A stretch of 54,213 nucleotides of DNA from Dehalococcoidia bacterium UBA2158 (GTDB lineage: Bacteria; Chloroflexota; Dehalococcoidia; Lucifugimonadales; UBA3495): the NCBI GenBank assembly GCA_002328185.1, contig DCWQ01000041.1, positions 57,487 to 111,699 on the forward strand. The letters run 5' to 3'. Under the pieces are notes generated by a model. That model ran no database searches, was not told the origin of the DNA, and saw only the letters and a list, made by a program, of their open reading frames with translations. How positions within the stretch are numbered: the stretch's first letter is position 1; each line of letters begins with the position of its first letter. The translations under genes and the position numbers were made by a program. Of this stretch, positions 16,872 to 25,632 are shown piece by piece.

Positions 16872-18581
16872 TTAGGTTACTGACTTCGTCGCTGCAGCCG
16901 GATCTTCTATGGTGTCGGCCAGAGAGCCACCAGGCGGGACCATTGGGTAGACGTTCGTGGTTGAGTCTACCACGAACTCGATCAGGAACGGCCCCTCGTG
17001 GGCTTGGGCTTGTCGCAGCGCCGGCAGTACCTCTTCATACTCCGTAACCCTGAGCGCGCCCACGCCGTAAGCCTCGGCCAGCTTGATGAAATCGGGCCCT
17101 TCCACCGGTACCGCCTTCAGATGGCCGTCGAAGTACATCTCCTGCCACTGTTTCACCATGCCCAGGTAGCCGTTGTTGATCAATGCGATCTTCACCGGCA
17201 GCTTCTCTTCGGTGAGGGTGACCAGCTCCTGAAGGGTCATCTGGAAACCGCCGTCGCCGGCCACGGTCCAAACCGGAGTGCCGGGCTTGCCCACCTGGAC
17301 ACCAAGCGCCGCTGGCAGCTCGAAGCCCATCGCTCCCAGTCCGCCTGACGACACGAAGGTGTTCTCGTGGTTGAAGGTCAAAAATTGGGCGGCCCACATC
17401 TGGTGTTGCCCGACACCGGTAACAACGGTCGTTTCCGGGTCTTCCTGGACCAGGGTGTCCAGGGCGCTTATGACCTGTTGCGGTTGTAGCTTGTCGCCGG
17501 CTGGGATGTTTAGAGACGGATGGTCTTGCTTCAGTTGTTCTATGTACTGCATCCAGTCGGACCGCGGAGTGTTGGTCACCAACGGGACGAGATTCTGAAG
17601 CAGGACCTTGGCGTCCCCGATCACAGGAACTTCCACCGGCACGTTGCGGCCGATCTGGGTGGGATCGATATCCATGTGGATGATCCGGGCATGGGGGGCA
17701 AAGGTATCAACCTTGCCGGTGACCCGGTCATCGAAACGCATGCCCACGCCGACGATCAAGTCGGCTTCGTTCACCGATAGGTTGGCCCAGTACATCCCGT
17801 GCATCCCAAGCATTCCCATGCTCAGGGGGTGGCCGCCAGGGAAACTACCCAGTCCCAGCAGCGTGGTGATCACCGGAATGCCGGACTTCTCGGCCAATTC
17901 TAGGAGTTCTTTATTGGCCCCCGACGTCATTACGCCGTGACCGCTGATGATCACAGGCCGTTCAGCCTCGTTGATCAACCGGGCGGCTTCATTCAGCCGC
18001 TCCGAGGATTCTTCGGATACCTGGGACATTGGAGGGAAGGTTACATCGGGGAATACGGCGTCGGTGAGTTCTATCTGCACGTCTCGGGGCACGTCGATCA
18101 GTACTGGGCCTGGACGGCCTTCCTGAGCCACGTAGAACGCCTCGCGGACCGTTGCAGCCAGGTCGGCTGGGTTCATCACCATGAAGGTCGCCTTTGTTGT
18201 TGACGCGGCGATGGAGCAGATATCACACTCTTGGAACGCCTCGCTGCCCAGCGAAGCCCGGGCGACCTGGCCGGTGATGGCGACCATGGGAACGGAGTCG
18301 GCCTTGGCGCCCATGATGCCGGTGACCAAGTTAGTTGCGCCGGGACCGGAGGTGGCGACACAAACACCGACCTTGCCGGTGACCCTGGAATAGCCGTCTG
18401 CGGCGTGGGCCGCGGCCTGCTCATGGCGCACCAGGATGTGGCGTAGTTGGGGGTAGGACCAGAGCGCGTCGTAGAAGGGGAGAATCGCCCCGCCAGGGTA
18501 GCCGAAGATGACTTCGACGCCTTCTCGGATCAGGCTTTCGCAGATGATTTCCGCGCCTTTTAGCTTCTCAGTATTATTCAT
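16872..18581 (-). CDS. ilvB: acetolactate synthase large subunit, T-box-Ile copy
   Basis: ThDP- and FAD-dependent enzyme that condenses pyruvate with pyruvate or 2-oxobutyrate, the first shared step of valine, leucine and isoleucine synthesis. The 569-residue protein has the activating Glu in VRHEQAAAHAADGY, the SGPGATN segment, the FAD-domain RFDDRVTGK motif and the ThDP-binding GDGGF motif with NN after about 25 residues. The start is the ATG at 18581, with GGAGG 13 bases upstream; a longer frame reaches into the T-box terminator and is not credible. No small subunit gene follows, unlike the second copy at 46673-48367. An HTH/Cys protein gene lies just downstream. Expression should respond to uncharged tRNA-Ile through the leader. 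Confidence 0.92.
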   Translation of the reverse strand: MNNTEKLKGAEIICESLIREGVEVIFGYPGGAILPFYDALWSYPQLRHILVRHEQAAAHAADGYSRVTGKVGVCVATSGPGATNLVTGIMGAKADSVPMVAITGQVARASLGSEAFQECDICSIAASTTKATFMVMNPADLAATVREAFYVAQEGRPGPVLIDVPRDVQIELTDAVFPDVTFPPMSQVSEESSERLNEAARLINEAERPVIISGHGVMTSGANKELLELAEKSGIPVITTLLGLGSFPGGHPLSMGMLGMHGMYWANLSVNEADLIVGVGMRFDDRVTGKVDTFAPHARIIHMDIDPTQIGRNVPVEVPVIGDAKVLLQNLVPLVTNTPRSDWMQYIEQLKQDHPSLNIPAGDKLQPQQVISALDTLVQEDPETTVVTGVGQHQMWAAQFLTFNHENTFVSSGGLGAMGFELPAALGVQVGKPGTPVWTVAGDGGFQMTLQELVTLTEEKLPVKIALINNGYLGMVKQWQEMYFDGHLKAVPVEGPDFIKLAEAYGVGALRVTEYEEVLPALRQAQAHEGPFLIEFVVDSTTNVYPMVPPGGSLADTIEDPAAATKSVT

Positions 18582-18658
18582 ATCCGTACAGCAGCCTCCA
18601 ATAATGGTAGGACTTTCCCCTGCACAGAAAGGAACCGGAAGAGCTGCTTCCAGGCAAT

Positions 18659-18943
18659 AAAAAAGCCCCATCCCAACATAGGGACGGGACATCATATTCC
18701 CGCGGTACCACCCTAATTATCCCGAATGAATCGAGACCTCTCCAGCAGGACACCAACATGTCCCGTCTTTCTTAACGGGGGAACGAACCCCGGCCCGGTT
18801 TATTTGCCCTCTTTCATCATCAGAGAGGTTTCAACTAGCGGCTCCGGAGGGATTTTCAGTCAGCTTCGGCGCGCCTGCTTTCACCATACCAGGCTCGCTA
18901 GGCGCCTACGACTGCCTACTCGTCTCCATCACAGCCTTTGATA
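18659..18943 (-). promoter_or_regulatory. T-box riboswitch, specifier ATC (Ile)
   Basis: The minus strand shows the T-box consensus AGGGTGGTACCGCGGGAA (18697-18714 region), whose TGGT pairs with the ACCA-type end of uncharged tRNA. Stem I landmarks include GAGTAG, AGCGAGCC and GGTGAAAGC. The specifier segment reads GAAA-ATC-CCTCCGGAGC, placing ATC (18853-18851) at the same distance from GGAGC as in the second leader; this points to isoleucine. A hairpin (CCCGTCCC/GGGATGGG) and six T residues at 18659-18688 form the terminator just ahead of ilvB. Confidence 0.92.
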
Positions 18944-18949
18944 AGAAAG

Positions 18950-18977
18950 ATTAACAAAGGAGCTGCCTAAGTGTCAA
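18950..18977 (-). promoter_or_regulatory. promoter of the Ile T-box leader
   Basis: A perfect TTGACA (18977-18972) is followed after 16 bases by GTTAAT, four of six matches to the -10 consensus. Placement just upstream of the T-box supports it. Confidence 0.55.
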
Positions 18978-19104
18978 TATATCATGCCTAGCTCTAACAA
19001 ATATTTCAGTCTGCCCCGCCGGCCAGAGGAGCTTTTTAGGGCCCCGATTTACGTGTTAATAGGCGTCTGCCCTATGATAGTATGGCCTTTTGAAGGAGCT
19101 ACGT

Positions 19105-19923
19105 TTGTACGGAGACCCAGCCACGCTTCCGCCTGTTGGGCGGCGGCCAAAAAAAACCAGGGACCAGTCGAGAACACACCTTGGCACGCTGGCTTCCCTC
19201 ACGCGCGGTCTGGACCAAAGCCTGACACAAGGACTGCATGGCGGGTTGTATGAGGGCTTCACGGCTCCGCCTGTTAGCATGCCCGGCCACTCGACATCTA
19301 CCCAGAACTTCGCTCCCGGCACGGTTGGAATCACCGCATCTGCGCAAGCCTTCTCTGGGACGACGTTCCGCAAGGTCGCCTTGCTTGTCGGAGAATCTAT
19401 CAGCCACACATTCAGCCCCGAATTGGGCCTAGTTTCAGAGCCCACAGAAGAGGGGCGGATGTTGGTGCTAACTAACCGGCGAGTGATCGCATTCCCCCAA
19501 AACGACGGCATCAGAGAGACAGTCTTGATACCCGTGGAAGAGGTCAAGGCTGTGTCAGTCCAGGCCGGACGGCGCAGCAAGGGCAACCTGTTCCAGGGTG
19601 GACTGATGATTGTGGCCGCCGTGTTTTTCTACGTGTTGCTGGCCTATTGGCTGACCGGCCGAATCGACGGTCCCACCGTGCCCATCATCCGCATGGACCT
19701 GGTGGCTTTCGTGGTCTTCCTGGCCATCTTGACCGGCGTCACGATGATGGCCCAGATATATTTCGCCAAGCCAGACGGCGAGGTGACGTTCCAAGGTGAC
19801 GGGATAAAGCTAGTATTTCCCTTCAAGGGCGAACCGGCCGAAAACGATATGTTCCGGGTGGTCAACGCAGCCTTCGCCTCCCGGGAAACTATCGCGGGCG
19901 ATTCGCCATTGGCAGTGAAATAG
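19105..19923 (+). CDS. membrane protein with a bacterial PH-like domain
   Basis: A 272-residue protein of unknown function. After a basic N-terminal stretch of about 80 residues, the segment GRMLVLTNRRVIAF followed by an IPVEEVKAV strand matches the bacterial PH/GRAM-like pattern. Two membrane segments follow (around MIVAAVFFYVLLAYWL and LVAFVVFLAILTGVTMM), then a short strand-rich tail. I chose TTG 19105 over TTG 19090 because AAGGAG lies six bases before it. A hairpin plus T-tract follows the stop. It is transcribed away from the T-box leader and converges on tsaD. Confidence 0.6.
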   Translation: MYGDPATLPPVGRRPKKTRDQSRTHLGTLASLTRGLDQSLTQGLHGGLYEGFTAPPVSMPGHSTSTQNFAPGTVGITASAQAFSGTTFRKVALLVGESISHTFSPELGLVSEPTEEGRMLVLTNRRVIAFPQNDGIRETVLIPVEEVKAVSVQAGRRSKGNLFQGGLMIVAAVFFYVLLAYWLTGRIDGPTVPIIRMDLVAFVVFLAILTGVTMMAQIYFAKPDGEVTFQGDGIKLVFPFKGEPAENDMFRVVNAAFASRETIAGDSPLAVK

Positions 19924-19928
19924 AGCTG

Positions 19929-19957
19929 CTTCCCGCTTAAGAGGGAAGGGATTTTTT
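19929..19957 (+). terminator. intrinsic terminator
   Basis: CTTCCC and GGGAAG form a 6-bp stem around eight bases, followed by GGA and six T residues. It serves the membrane-protein gene and abuts the tsaD stop codon on the other strand. Confidence 0.6.
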
Positions 19958-20984
19958 ATCCCAACGGCAACCCAGGCTCCACGTCGATGTCCATCGCCGT
20001 CTCTTCGCCGCGCTGGTACACGAAATAGCCACAGGCTGCAATCATGGCCCCGTTATCGGTGCAGAGGACCGGCGGAGGTATGATCACCGGCAGGGGCGAG
20101 CGCTTGACGATCTCCTCTCGCAACCGGGCGTTGGCCGTTACGCCTCCACCCAGCACCAAGCCCTTGACCCGGTACTTCGCCGCCATCTCCACCATCTTGG
20201 CCGAGACAACGTCCACCACCGACTCCTGGAACGCAGCGGCCAACTCACGCACCAACTTGGTCTGGTCCACCCCGTCTTCAAGAGTCGGATAGATACCTCG
20301 GTCTTGGGCCATGTGCAGCAGGGCCGTCTTCAGGCCGCTGAAACTGAAGTCGTGGGAGTCTCTTATCCAAGCCCGTGGCAGCGTCTCATCGCCCGTGGCG
20401 CCCTCCGAGACCCGCTGTATCTCCGGACCGCCAGGGAAGCCCAGCCCCAGGATTCGGGCTGCTTTGTCGAAGGCCTCACCGGCGGCGTCGTCCCGGGTGT
20501 GCCCCACCAACTTATACCTGCCGTGTCCTTCCATCAATAGCAGATCGGTGTGCCCTCCGGAAGCCACCAAACAGGCCAGTGGGAAGCCGGGGTCATTCTC
20601 CAAGTCTGCCTTGGCCAGCCACGAAGCGTATATATGCCCTTCCAGATGGTTCACGCCGATCAGTGGTATTCCCAGGGAGTAGGCGATGGCTTTGGCCGCA
20701 TTTACGCCGGTGATCAAAGACCCGGCCAACCCCGGCCCATAGGTCACGGCGATGGCGTCCATGTCTTCCAGACCCAGTCCTGAGTCCGCCGCCGCCTGCT
20801 CCAACACCGGCACCATGTCCCGGACGTGCTGCCGGGACGCAACCTCGGGCACCACGCCGCCGTGGGGCGAGTGCAGGTCTGCCTGCGACGAGATGACGTT
20901 GGATAGGAGAGTGCGTCCGTCTAGGACCACTCCGGCTGCGGTCTCGTCACAAGAGGTTTCTATGCCCAGAATCTTTATCGCCAT
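19956..20984 (-). CDS. tsaD: tRNA t6A37 threonylcarbamoyltransferase
   Basis: Transfers the threonylcarbamoyl group to A37 of ANN-decoding tRNAs, working with TsaB, TsaE and TsaC. The 342-residue protein has the ASKHA-type opening LGIETSCDET, the metal-binding segment GVNHLEGH near residue 109 that gives the two histidines, and the later GGGVTANARLR and CTDNGAMIAACG motifs. Length is normal. No tsaB, tsaE or tsaC gene is in this window. No strong ribosome-binding site precedes the ATG. Its product feeds MtaB, encoded at 7808-9079, but the two genes are not in one operon. Confidence 0.95.
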   Translation of the reverse strand: MAIKILGIETSCDETAAGVVLDGRTLLSNVISSQADLHSPHGGVVPEVASRQHVRDMVPVLEQAAADSGLGLEDMDAIAVTYGPGLAGSLITGVNAAKAIAYSLGIPLIGVNHLEGHIYASWLAKADLENDPGFPLACLVASGGHTDLLLMEGHGRYKLVGHTRDDAAGEAFDKAARILGLGFPGGPEIQRVSEGATGDETLPRAWIRDSHDFSFSGLKTALLHMAQDRGIYPTLEDGVDQTKLVRELAAAFQESVVDVVSAKMVEMAAKYRVKGLVLGGGVTANARLREEIVKRSPLPVIIPPPVLCTDNGAMIAACGYFVYQRGEETAMDIDVEPGLPLG

Positions 20985-21063
20985 AAATCGTGCTTGGTCC
21001 CCGTAACGCCGCCATGAAATTCGGGAGCGTGAATAGCCTCGGAATGGGTGGTCTCAGTCCAAC

Positions 21064-21093
21064 TTTACACTAATTTACGCCCGATGCTATCAT
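21064..21093 (+). promoter_or_regulatory. sigma-70-like promoter
   Basis: TTTACA (21064-21069) and TATCAT (21088-21093), each five of six matches to consensus, are separated by 18 bases. It would drive the CNNM-phosphatase-tilS operon. Confidence 0.5.
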
Positions 21094-21155
21094 CCTAAAC
21101 AGCCCCGATATTGCCTAGGGCAACTTTTCGTGGCCTTTGGAGGTGGCTTCCGCTT

Positions 21156-22457
21156 ATGGATGCCGGTGATTCATGGCGATTAGCTTTATTGGTAATATGC
21201 CTCGCGCTATCCGGATTCTTCTCCGCGTCTGAAACTGCGTTTATCGCTCTACCCAGGGCGCGCCTCATGCACTTGGTCCGCAGCGGCCAGCCCGGAGCAG
21301 ATCGGGTCTCTCACATCATCCAGCGCCCGGAGCGGTTCCTGGCCACCGTGCTGCTGGGCAACAACCTGGTTAACACCGCCGCTGCCGCCCTGGCAACCGT
21401 GCTGGCATTGAACCTGATTGACAACAAGTCACTGTCCGTGTTGGCTGCGACCGCCGGTGTGACTACTATCCTGCTCCTATTCGGCGAGACTGTGCCAAAG
21501 AACATCGCCTGGAGGCGCTCGGAGCGGGTGGCGTTCGCTGTTTCCCGGCCGATCAGGCTGGTGGAGCTGGCCCTATCTCCGGTGGTGACCCTGCTCCAGG
21601 CTTTCAGCACCATGACCAACCGGGCCCTCGGCATCTCCTCGGTGGCCCCCCAGATCGGAGAGGAGGAGATACGCACCATGATCGCCGCCGGCGCCCAGAC
21701 TGGGACCGTGGAAGCCGCAGAAGCCGCCCTTTTGGAGAAGGTGTTCCGCTTCGGCGACCGCCAGATGCGGGAGATCATGACGCCCCGGCCAGAGATAGTC
21801 TGGATCGAGCAGGGTGACAGCCTACAAGAATTTCTGGAAGTCTATTCGGAGCACACCCACACCCGCTTTCCGGTGTACGACGGGTCAATGGAGAACGTGC
21901 TTGGCGTTCTTTCAGTGAAGGATGTCCTTTCCGGTTTGGAAAAACATCAATCGAGTGACGTCGGCAGCGTGACGTCACCGCTTAGGCCCGCTTTCTTTGT
22001 TCCCGAGACCAAGAGTGTTAGCGAAACTTTCACCGTGATGCGTGAGGGTGGACATAGCGTGGTGCTCACCGTGGATGAGTTTGGCGGCATCGCCGGGCTT
22101 GCCACGATGAAACAGATGATGGCGGTGATCGTGGGTCAGATGGGAGAAGAGGGCATTGCTCCCGAGGAACCGGTCACAGCCCTCGGCCGCGACGCCTTCC
22201 TGATGGACGCCGGACTGGCCATATCCGACATCAATGAAGAGTACGGGCTGGGCATCCCTGATGGTGACTACCAGACCCTGGCCGGGTTCATCCTGGATCG
22301 GCTTGGCAGCATCCCTGTGGTCGGTGATGTGATGGAATTCGGCGACCTGCGGATCACCATAAAGACCATGGAACGCGTCAGGATCGAGGAAGTGGAGTTG
22401 CGGCGATTAAATACCGGGACTGGCTCGAGCGCCGGGCGGAACGAGGCGAACGAGTGA
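21156..22457 (+). CDS. CNNM/CorC-HlyC family transporter protein
   Basis: A 433-residue integral membrane protein of the CNNM (DUF21) family, linked to magnesium or cobalt transport in studied members. The N-terminal half has several membrane segments with the FSASETAFIALPRARL motif near residue 23. A CBS pair follows (RQMREIMTPRPEIVWI near residue 205 and the later VLTVDEFGGIAGLATM), then a CorC_HlyC domain with DGDYQTLAGFIL. The frame extends upstream to a TTG at 21111, but ATG 21156 has GGAGG twelve bases before it and begins just ahead of the first membrane segment. Its stop overlaps the next start by four bases. Confidence 0.85.
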   Translation: MDAGDSWRLALLVICLALSGFFSASETAFIALPRARLMHLVRSGQPGADRVSHIIQRPERFLATVLLGNNLVNTAAAALATVLALNLIDNKSLSVLAATAGVTTILLLFGETVPKNIAWRRSERVAFAVSRPIRLVELALSPVVTLLQAFSTMTNRALGISSVAPQIGEEEIRTMIAAGAQTGTVEAAEAALLEKVFRFGDRQMREIMTPRPEIVWIEQGDSLQEFLEVYSEHTHTRFPVYDGSMENVLGVLSVKDVLSGLEKHQSSDVGSVTSPLRPAFFVPETKSVSETFTVMREGGHSVVLTVDEFGGIAGLATMKQMMAVIVGQMGEEGIAPEEPVTALGRDAFLMDAGLAISDINEEYGLGIPDGDYQTLAGFILDRLGSIPVVGDVMEFGDLRITIKTMERVRIEEVELRRLNTGTGSSAGRNEANE

Positions 22458-23071
22458 AGTTCTTTCTAGTGCGCCACGGCGAGACCGAGTGGAATAAGCT
22501 GGGCAGGTTCCAGGGCCACACGGACATCAGTCTGAATGAGCGCGGCCTCTCTCAAGCTAAAGAGACGGCCAAAGTCTCTTCTGAATGGGGCCTCTGCGCC
22601 ATCTATTCCAGCCCTCTCACCCGGACCGTACAGGTAGCAGAGGAGATCGCTAAGGTCACCCCGATGCCGGTTTCCAAAGAACCGGGACTGATGGAGCTAA
22701 GTTTGGGCGAACTGGAGGGCGTAACTGGGCAATACATGCGGGAGAAATGGCCTGAAGTGTTCGCTGTCTGGAGGTCGAATCCCGAGCAGACATCCATGCC
22801 CAACGGGGAGACCCTTGTCCAACTCCGCGACCGGGCCTGGCAGGCCATCTTGAATATCGAGCAGAAACACTCGGCCGACGACTCGGTGGTGGTCATCTCC
22901 CACAACTTCGCCATTAGGTCCATCATCGGGGAGCTTCTGGGAGTGCCGCTGGAGTACTTCCACCGCATGTCGTTGAACCTGGCTTCCGTATGCGCATTCG
23001 ACAGCGACGAACGGGGCCGTCGGCTCACCGGGTATAACTCCACCGGCCATCTGTCCGCCGAAAACCGGTAG
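22454..23071 (+). CDS. histidine phosphatase family protein
   Basis: A 205-residue member of the phosphoglycerate mutase-like phosphatases. The catalytic motif LVRHGETEWN holds the phospho-accepting His at residue 8; the partner His is in VVISHNFAIR near residue 153, and LMELSLGELEG gives the usual acid-bearing segment. Cobalamin phosphatase (CobC), general sugar phosphatase or mutase activity are all possible. GTG at 22454 overlaps the upstream stop by four bases, and tilS follows after 12 bp, so the three genes form one operon. Confidence 0.85.
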   Translation: MKFFLVRHGETEWNKLGRFQGHTDISLNERGLSQAKETAKVSSEWGLCAIYSSPLTRTVQVAEEIAKVTPMPVSKEPGLMELSLGELEGVTGQYMREKWPEVFAVWRSNPEQTSMPNGETLVQLRDRAWQAILNIEQKHSADDSVVVISHNFAIRSIIGELLGVPLEYFHRMSLNLASVCAFDSDERGRRLTGYNSTGHLSAENR

Positions 23072-23083
23072 CTGGAGCCTATA

Positions 23084-24547
23084 ATGGCCATCGTCGCCGA
23101 ACTGGAGCGCAAAGTGGCCGCCGCGCTACGTAGGGCCGGCTACTCCAACACCGGCACATCTATCGTTGTTGGCGCGTCGGGAGGCCCGGACTCTTGCGCC
23201 CTGCTCTACGCCCTAGACCGGCTCAAAGAAACCCACGGCCTTTCCCTCCACGTCGCCCACCTGAACCACAATTTCAGGGGCGAAGAAGCCGAGGACGACG
23301 CCGTGTTCGTAGCCGAGGTCGCCCAGGAATTAGGACTGCCGGTGACCGTGGTCAAAGAAGACCCGCACGAGTACCAGAAACAGCGAAGCATCTCGTCCTT
23401 CGAGCAGGGTGCCCGCGAGATGCGGTACGCGTTCATGGCCCGGGTTGCCGAGGAGGCAGGGGCTAGGGCGGTGACCGTGGGCCATACTGCCGACGACCTA
23501 GCAGAGACGGTGATTCTCCATGTGCTGCGCGGTTCCGGCCTGTACGGCCTCCGCGGTATGGGCGAAATCTCAGATTGGCCTTGGCCGGCCGGTGCCGGCG
23601 CCCTGAAACTCTTCCGGCCCTTGTTGGAAATGACCAAAGACCAGACCGCCGAGTATTGCCTGGAGATCGGCCGCACCTACCGGGAGGACAGTGGCAACTA
23701 CATGTGGCGGTTCACGCGCAACAGAGTGCGTCAGGACCTGATGCCCCGGCTGGCACAAGACTACAACCCACAGGTCAGAGATGCACTGGTCAGGTTGGCC
23801 CGTACCGCCGCCGATGAACTAGACTTCGTTGAAGGGGAGTTGGACCAGGCCTGGCCGGATGTGGCGGCCGAATCGGACGGCGAAGTCAGATTTTCGAGGC
23901 AGGCGATGGCGGCATTACATCCGCTGCTACAGCGTCTGGCATTGCGGCGGGGCTACATCCTGGTCACAGGATGCTCCACCCGGCTTAGGGAGAGCCATAT
24001 GGTGGCCATGGAGGCCCTGGCGCTAAGCAAAAGAGGTGGGCGCTCCCTGGAGTTGCCTGGAGGAGTGATACTCCGGCAAGAAAATCTCCGTTTGGTGCTG
24101 ACACGGAGCCTAGAAAGTGACTGCCCCTATCCGGAGCTTATCGGCGAACACCCCATCTTGCTGCCCGATGAAGTGGGAGTCCAGAAATCAGCATCGGCCG
24201 GCGCATGGCTCGTTATGATGCAGGTCGGGACAGCCGGGAAACGGCCCGAATGGGCAGAAGCGGACGAATGGACAACTTGTCTGGATCCAGCAGCCGTTGG
24301 TGGCGAAGCAACCATGCGCGCGTGGCGGCCCGGCGACCGAATCCAGCCTCTGGGCATGCAAGGACGGAAGAAATTGCAGGATCTGTTCACTGATCTGCGA
24401 GTGGCCCGCCCCTGGCGAGAAAGAATTCCTATACTGGAAACCGGCACGGGGATCGCTTGGGTGGTGGGTCACCGCATCGCCGACTGGGCCAAAGTAGGGC
24501 CGGACACCTCTGACCAGGCGCTCTGGATCAGGTTCAGCCAGGACTAA
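23084..24547 (+). CDS. tilS: tRNA(Ile)-lysidine synthase
   Basis: Forms lysidine at C34 of the tRNA-Ile that reads AUA, using ATP and lysine. The 487-residue protein has the PP-loop SGGPDS at residues 32-37, LNHNFRGEEAEDDA near 64, the GHTADDLAETVILHVLRGSG segment near 131 and a C-terminal substrate-binding domain with RPGDRIQPLGMQGRKKLQD. Length fits the long form of the enzyme. GGAG lies about nine bases before the ATG. It is the last gene of the CNNM-phosphatase-tilS operon and converges on the DUF6282 gene with 12 bp between stops. Confidence 0.93.
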   Translation: MAIVAELERKVAAALRRAGYSNTGTSIVVGASGGPDSCALLYALDRLKETHGLSLHVAHLNHNFRGEEAEDDAVFVAEVAQELGLPVTVVKEDPHEYQKQRSISSFEQGAREMRYAFMARVAEEAGARAVTVGHTADDLAETVILHVLRGSGLYGLRGMGEISDWPWPAGAGALKLFRPLLEMTKDQTAEYCLEIGRTYREDSGNYMWRFTRNRVRQDLMPRLAQDYNPQVRDALVRLARTAADELDFVEGELDQAWPDVAAESDGEVRFSRQAMAALHPLLQRLALRRGYILVTGCSTRLRESHMVAMEALALSKRGGRSLELPGGVILRQENLRLVLTRSLESDCPYPELIGEHPILLPDEVGVQKSASAGAWLVMMQVGTAGKRPEWAEADEWTTCLDPAAVGGEATMRAWRPGDRIQPLGMQGRKKLQDLFTDLRVARPWRERIPILETGTGIAWVVGHRIADWAKVGPDTSDQALWIRFSQD

Positions 24548-24559
24548 GCCCTCTTGCTC

Positions 24560-25402
24560 TTAGGTCCCCATCAGGCGTGAAGGGTTGTCTTTGACCAGCA
24601 TGCCTACTTCCACTTCTTCCATCCCGGAACGCAGCATGGTGGCGATGCCCATGCGCATACCCTCGGCCGGCATCGGGTGAAAGTCTTGTCCGAAGTCGGT
24701 GCTCAGGATGCACTTCTCCGGGCCGATGGCCGAGATGGTCTTGGCCAGGTCCTTAGGGTCCATCCGGTGGGTGGTCGGCATCACTACGTGCATGCAGTGC
24801 TCGACGAACGCCCCCATCGCGGCCAGCTCTTTCATGTCCTCAAGGGTCATGCCGGTCCAGAAAGACATGGTGGTGCCGTGGGTGACAACCACTCTATTGA
24901 TCCCCATATTGCGAGCCTCAGCCACCAGTGACATGCTCTCGGCGGTTGAGATGTGACCCGTTGCAAGCACCATGTCGTGAGCTTTGACCATTTCGAGTAT
25001 GGGGTGTACTTCAGGGACTAGGGAACCGGAGCTGTCTAATAAGGAGATGCCGCCGTCCAGGCCCTTGGCTTCCCGGTCGGCCTTGGCCGAATAGGTGGGC
25101 ATCCAGACGATTCGACCTCCCATGTTGGCGGTGGCTTCCACAGCGTGGATGTTTAGGCCGCCGACCCCTAAATCCAGGGCAACGCCCCCCAGCACTGTAA
25201 CCTCGGGCACCAGTTCGCTGGTGGTGTCCGCCACGGGATGTGTGGGATATTCATGGCTCTTCAGCACAACACCCTGCATACCCAGTTCTTTGGCTTGTAA
25301 GGCGATCTCCACCGCGCCGGCCCGGCGTTCTACCTTTGGGTCGGGGCTGAAGTGCACGTGAATATCCAGGGCGCCTTCCAGGATGCGGTCTACGTTGCTC
25401 AA
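24560..25402 (-). CDS. DUF6282-like amidohydrolase-fold protein
   Basis: A 280-residue TIM-barrel protein of the metal-dependent hydrolase type. The HxH motif is in ALDIHVHFSPD near residue 11. Further candidate ligands are in LKSHEYP, LATGHIS, VVTHGT and LSTDFGQD. This matches the pattern of proteins catalogued as DUF6282; the natural substrate is unknown. I chose the TTG at 25402 because the barrel begins there. The frame runs another 33 codons upstream, but that part has no family character. No strong ribosome-binding site is seen, so the start is uncertain. Confidence 0.68.
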   Translation of the reverse strand: MSNVDRILEGALDIHVHFSPDPKVERRAGAVEIALQAKELGMQGVVLKSHEYPTHPVADTTSELVPEVTVLGGVALDLGVGGLNIHAVEATANMGGRIVWMPTYSAKADREAKGLDGGISLLDSSGSLVPEVHPILEMVKAHDMVLATGHISTAESMSLVAEARNMGINRVVVTHGTTMSFWTGMTLEDMKELAAMGAFVEHCMHVVMPTTHRMDPKDLAKTISAIGPEKCILSTDFGQDFHPMPAEGMRMGIATMLRSGMEEVEVGMLVKDNPSRLMGT

Positions 25403-25632
25403 GGTCTCACCATGCTGTTGAAATGGGGGGCTTATACAAAGGCGGGTAAGCGTAGATTCAAGGGGTGCGAACGCGCCCGTTTCGAGGCTGGCGCAAAGCA
25501 TAAGTCAGGCGTCTATGAGTGTCAAGGAAATTTCACCGTCCAGACGCTTAGCCCCGGTTGCCTCCGGTGGGTACGGTTGCCTCCGGAGGACACGATTGTT
25601 AGCATGTTGTCACTTTCAGCCACGAGGTGGTG

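Noticed and set aside
18582..18695. N-terminal extension of the first ilvB frame
   Set aside because: The extension runs through the T-box terminator; the protein resembles IlvB only from ATG 18581.
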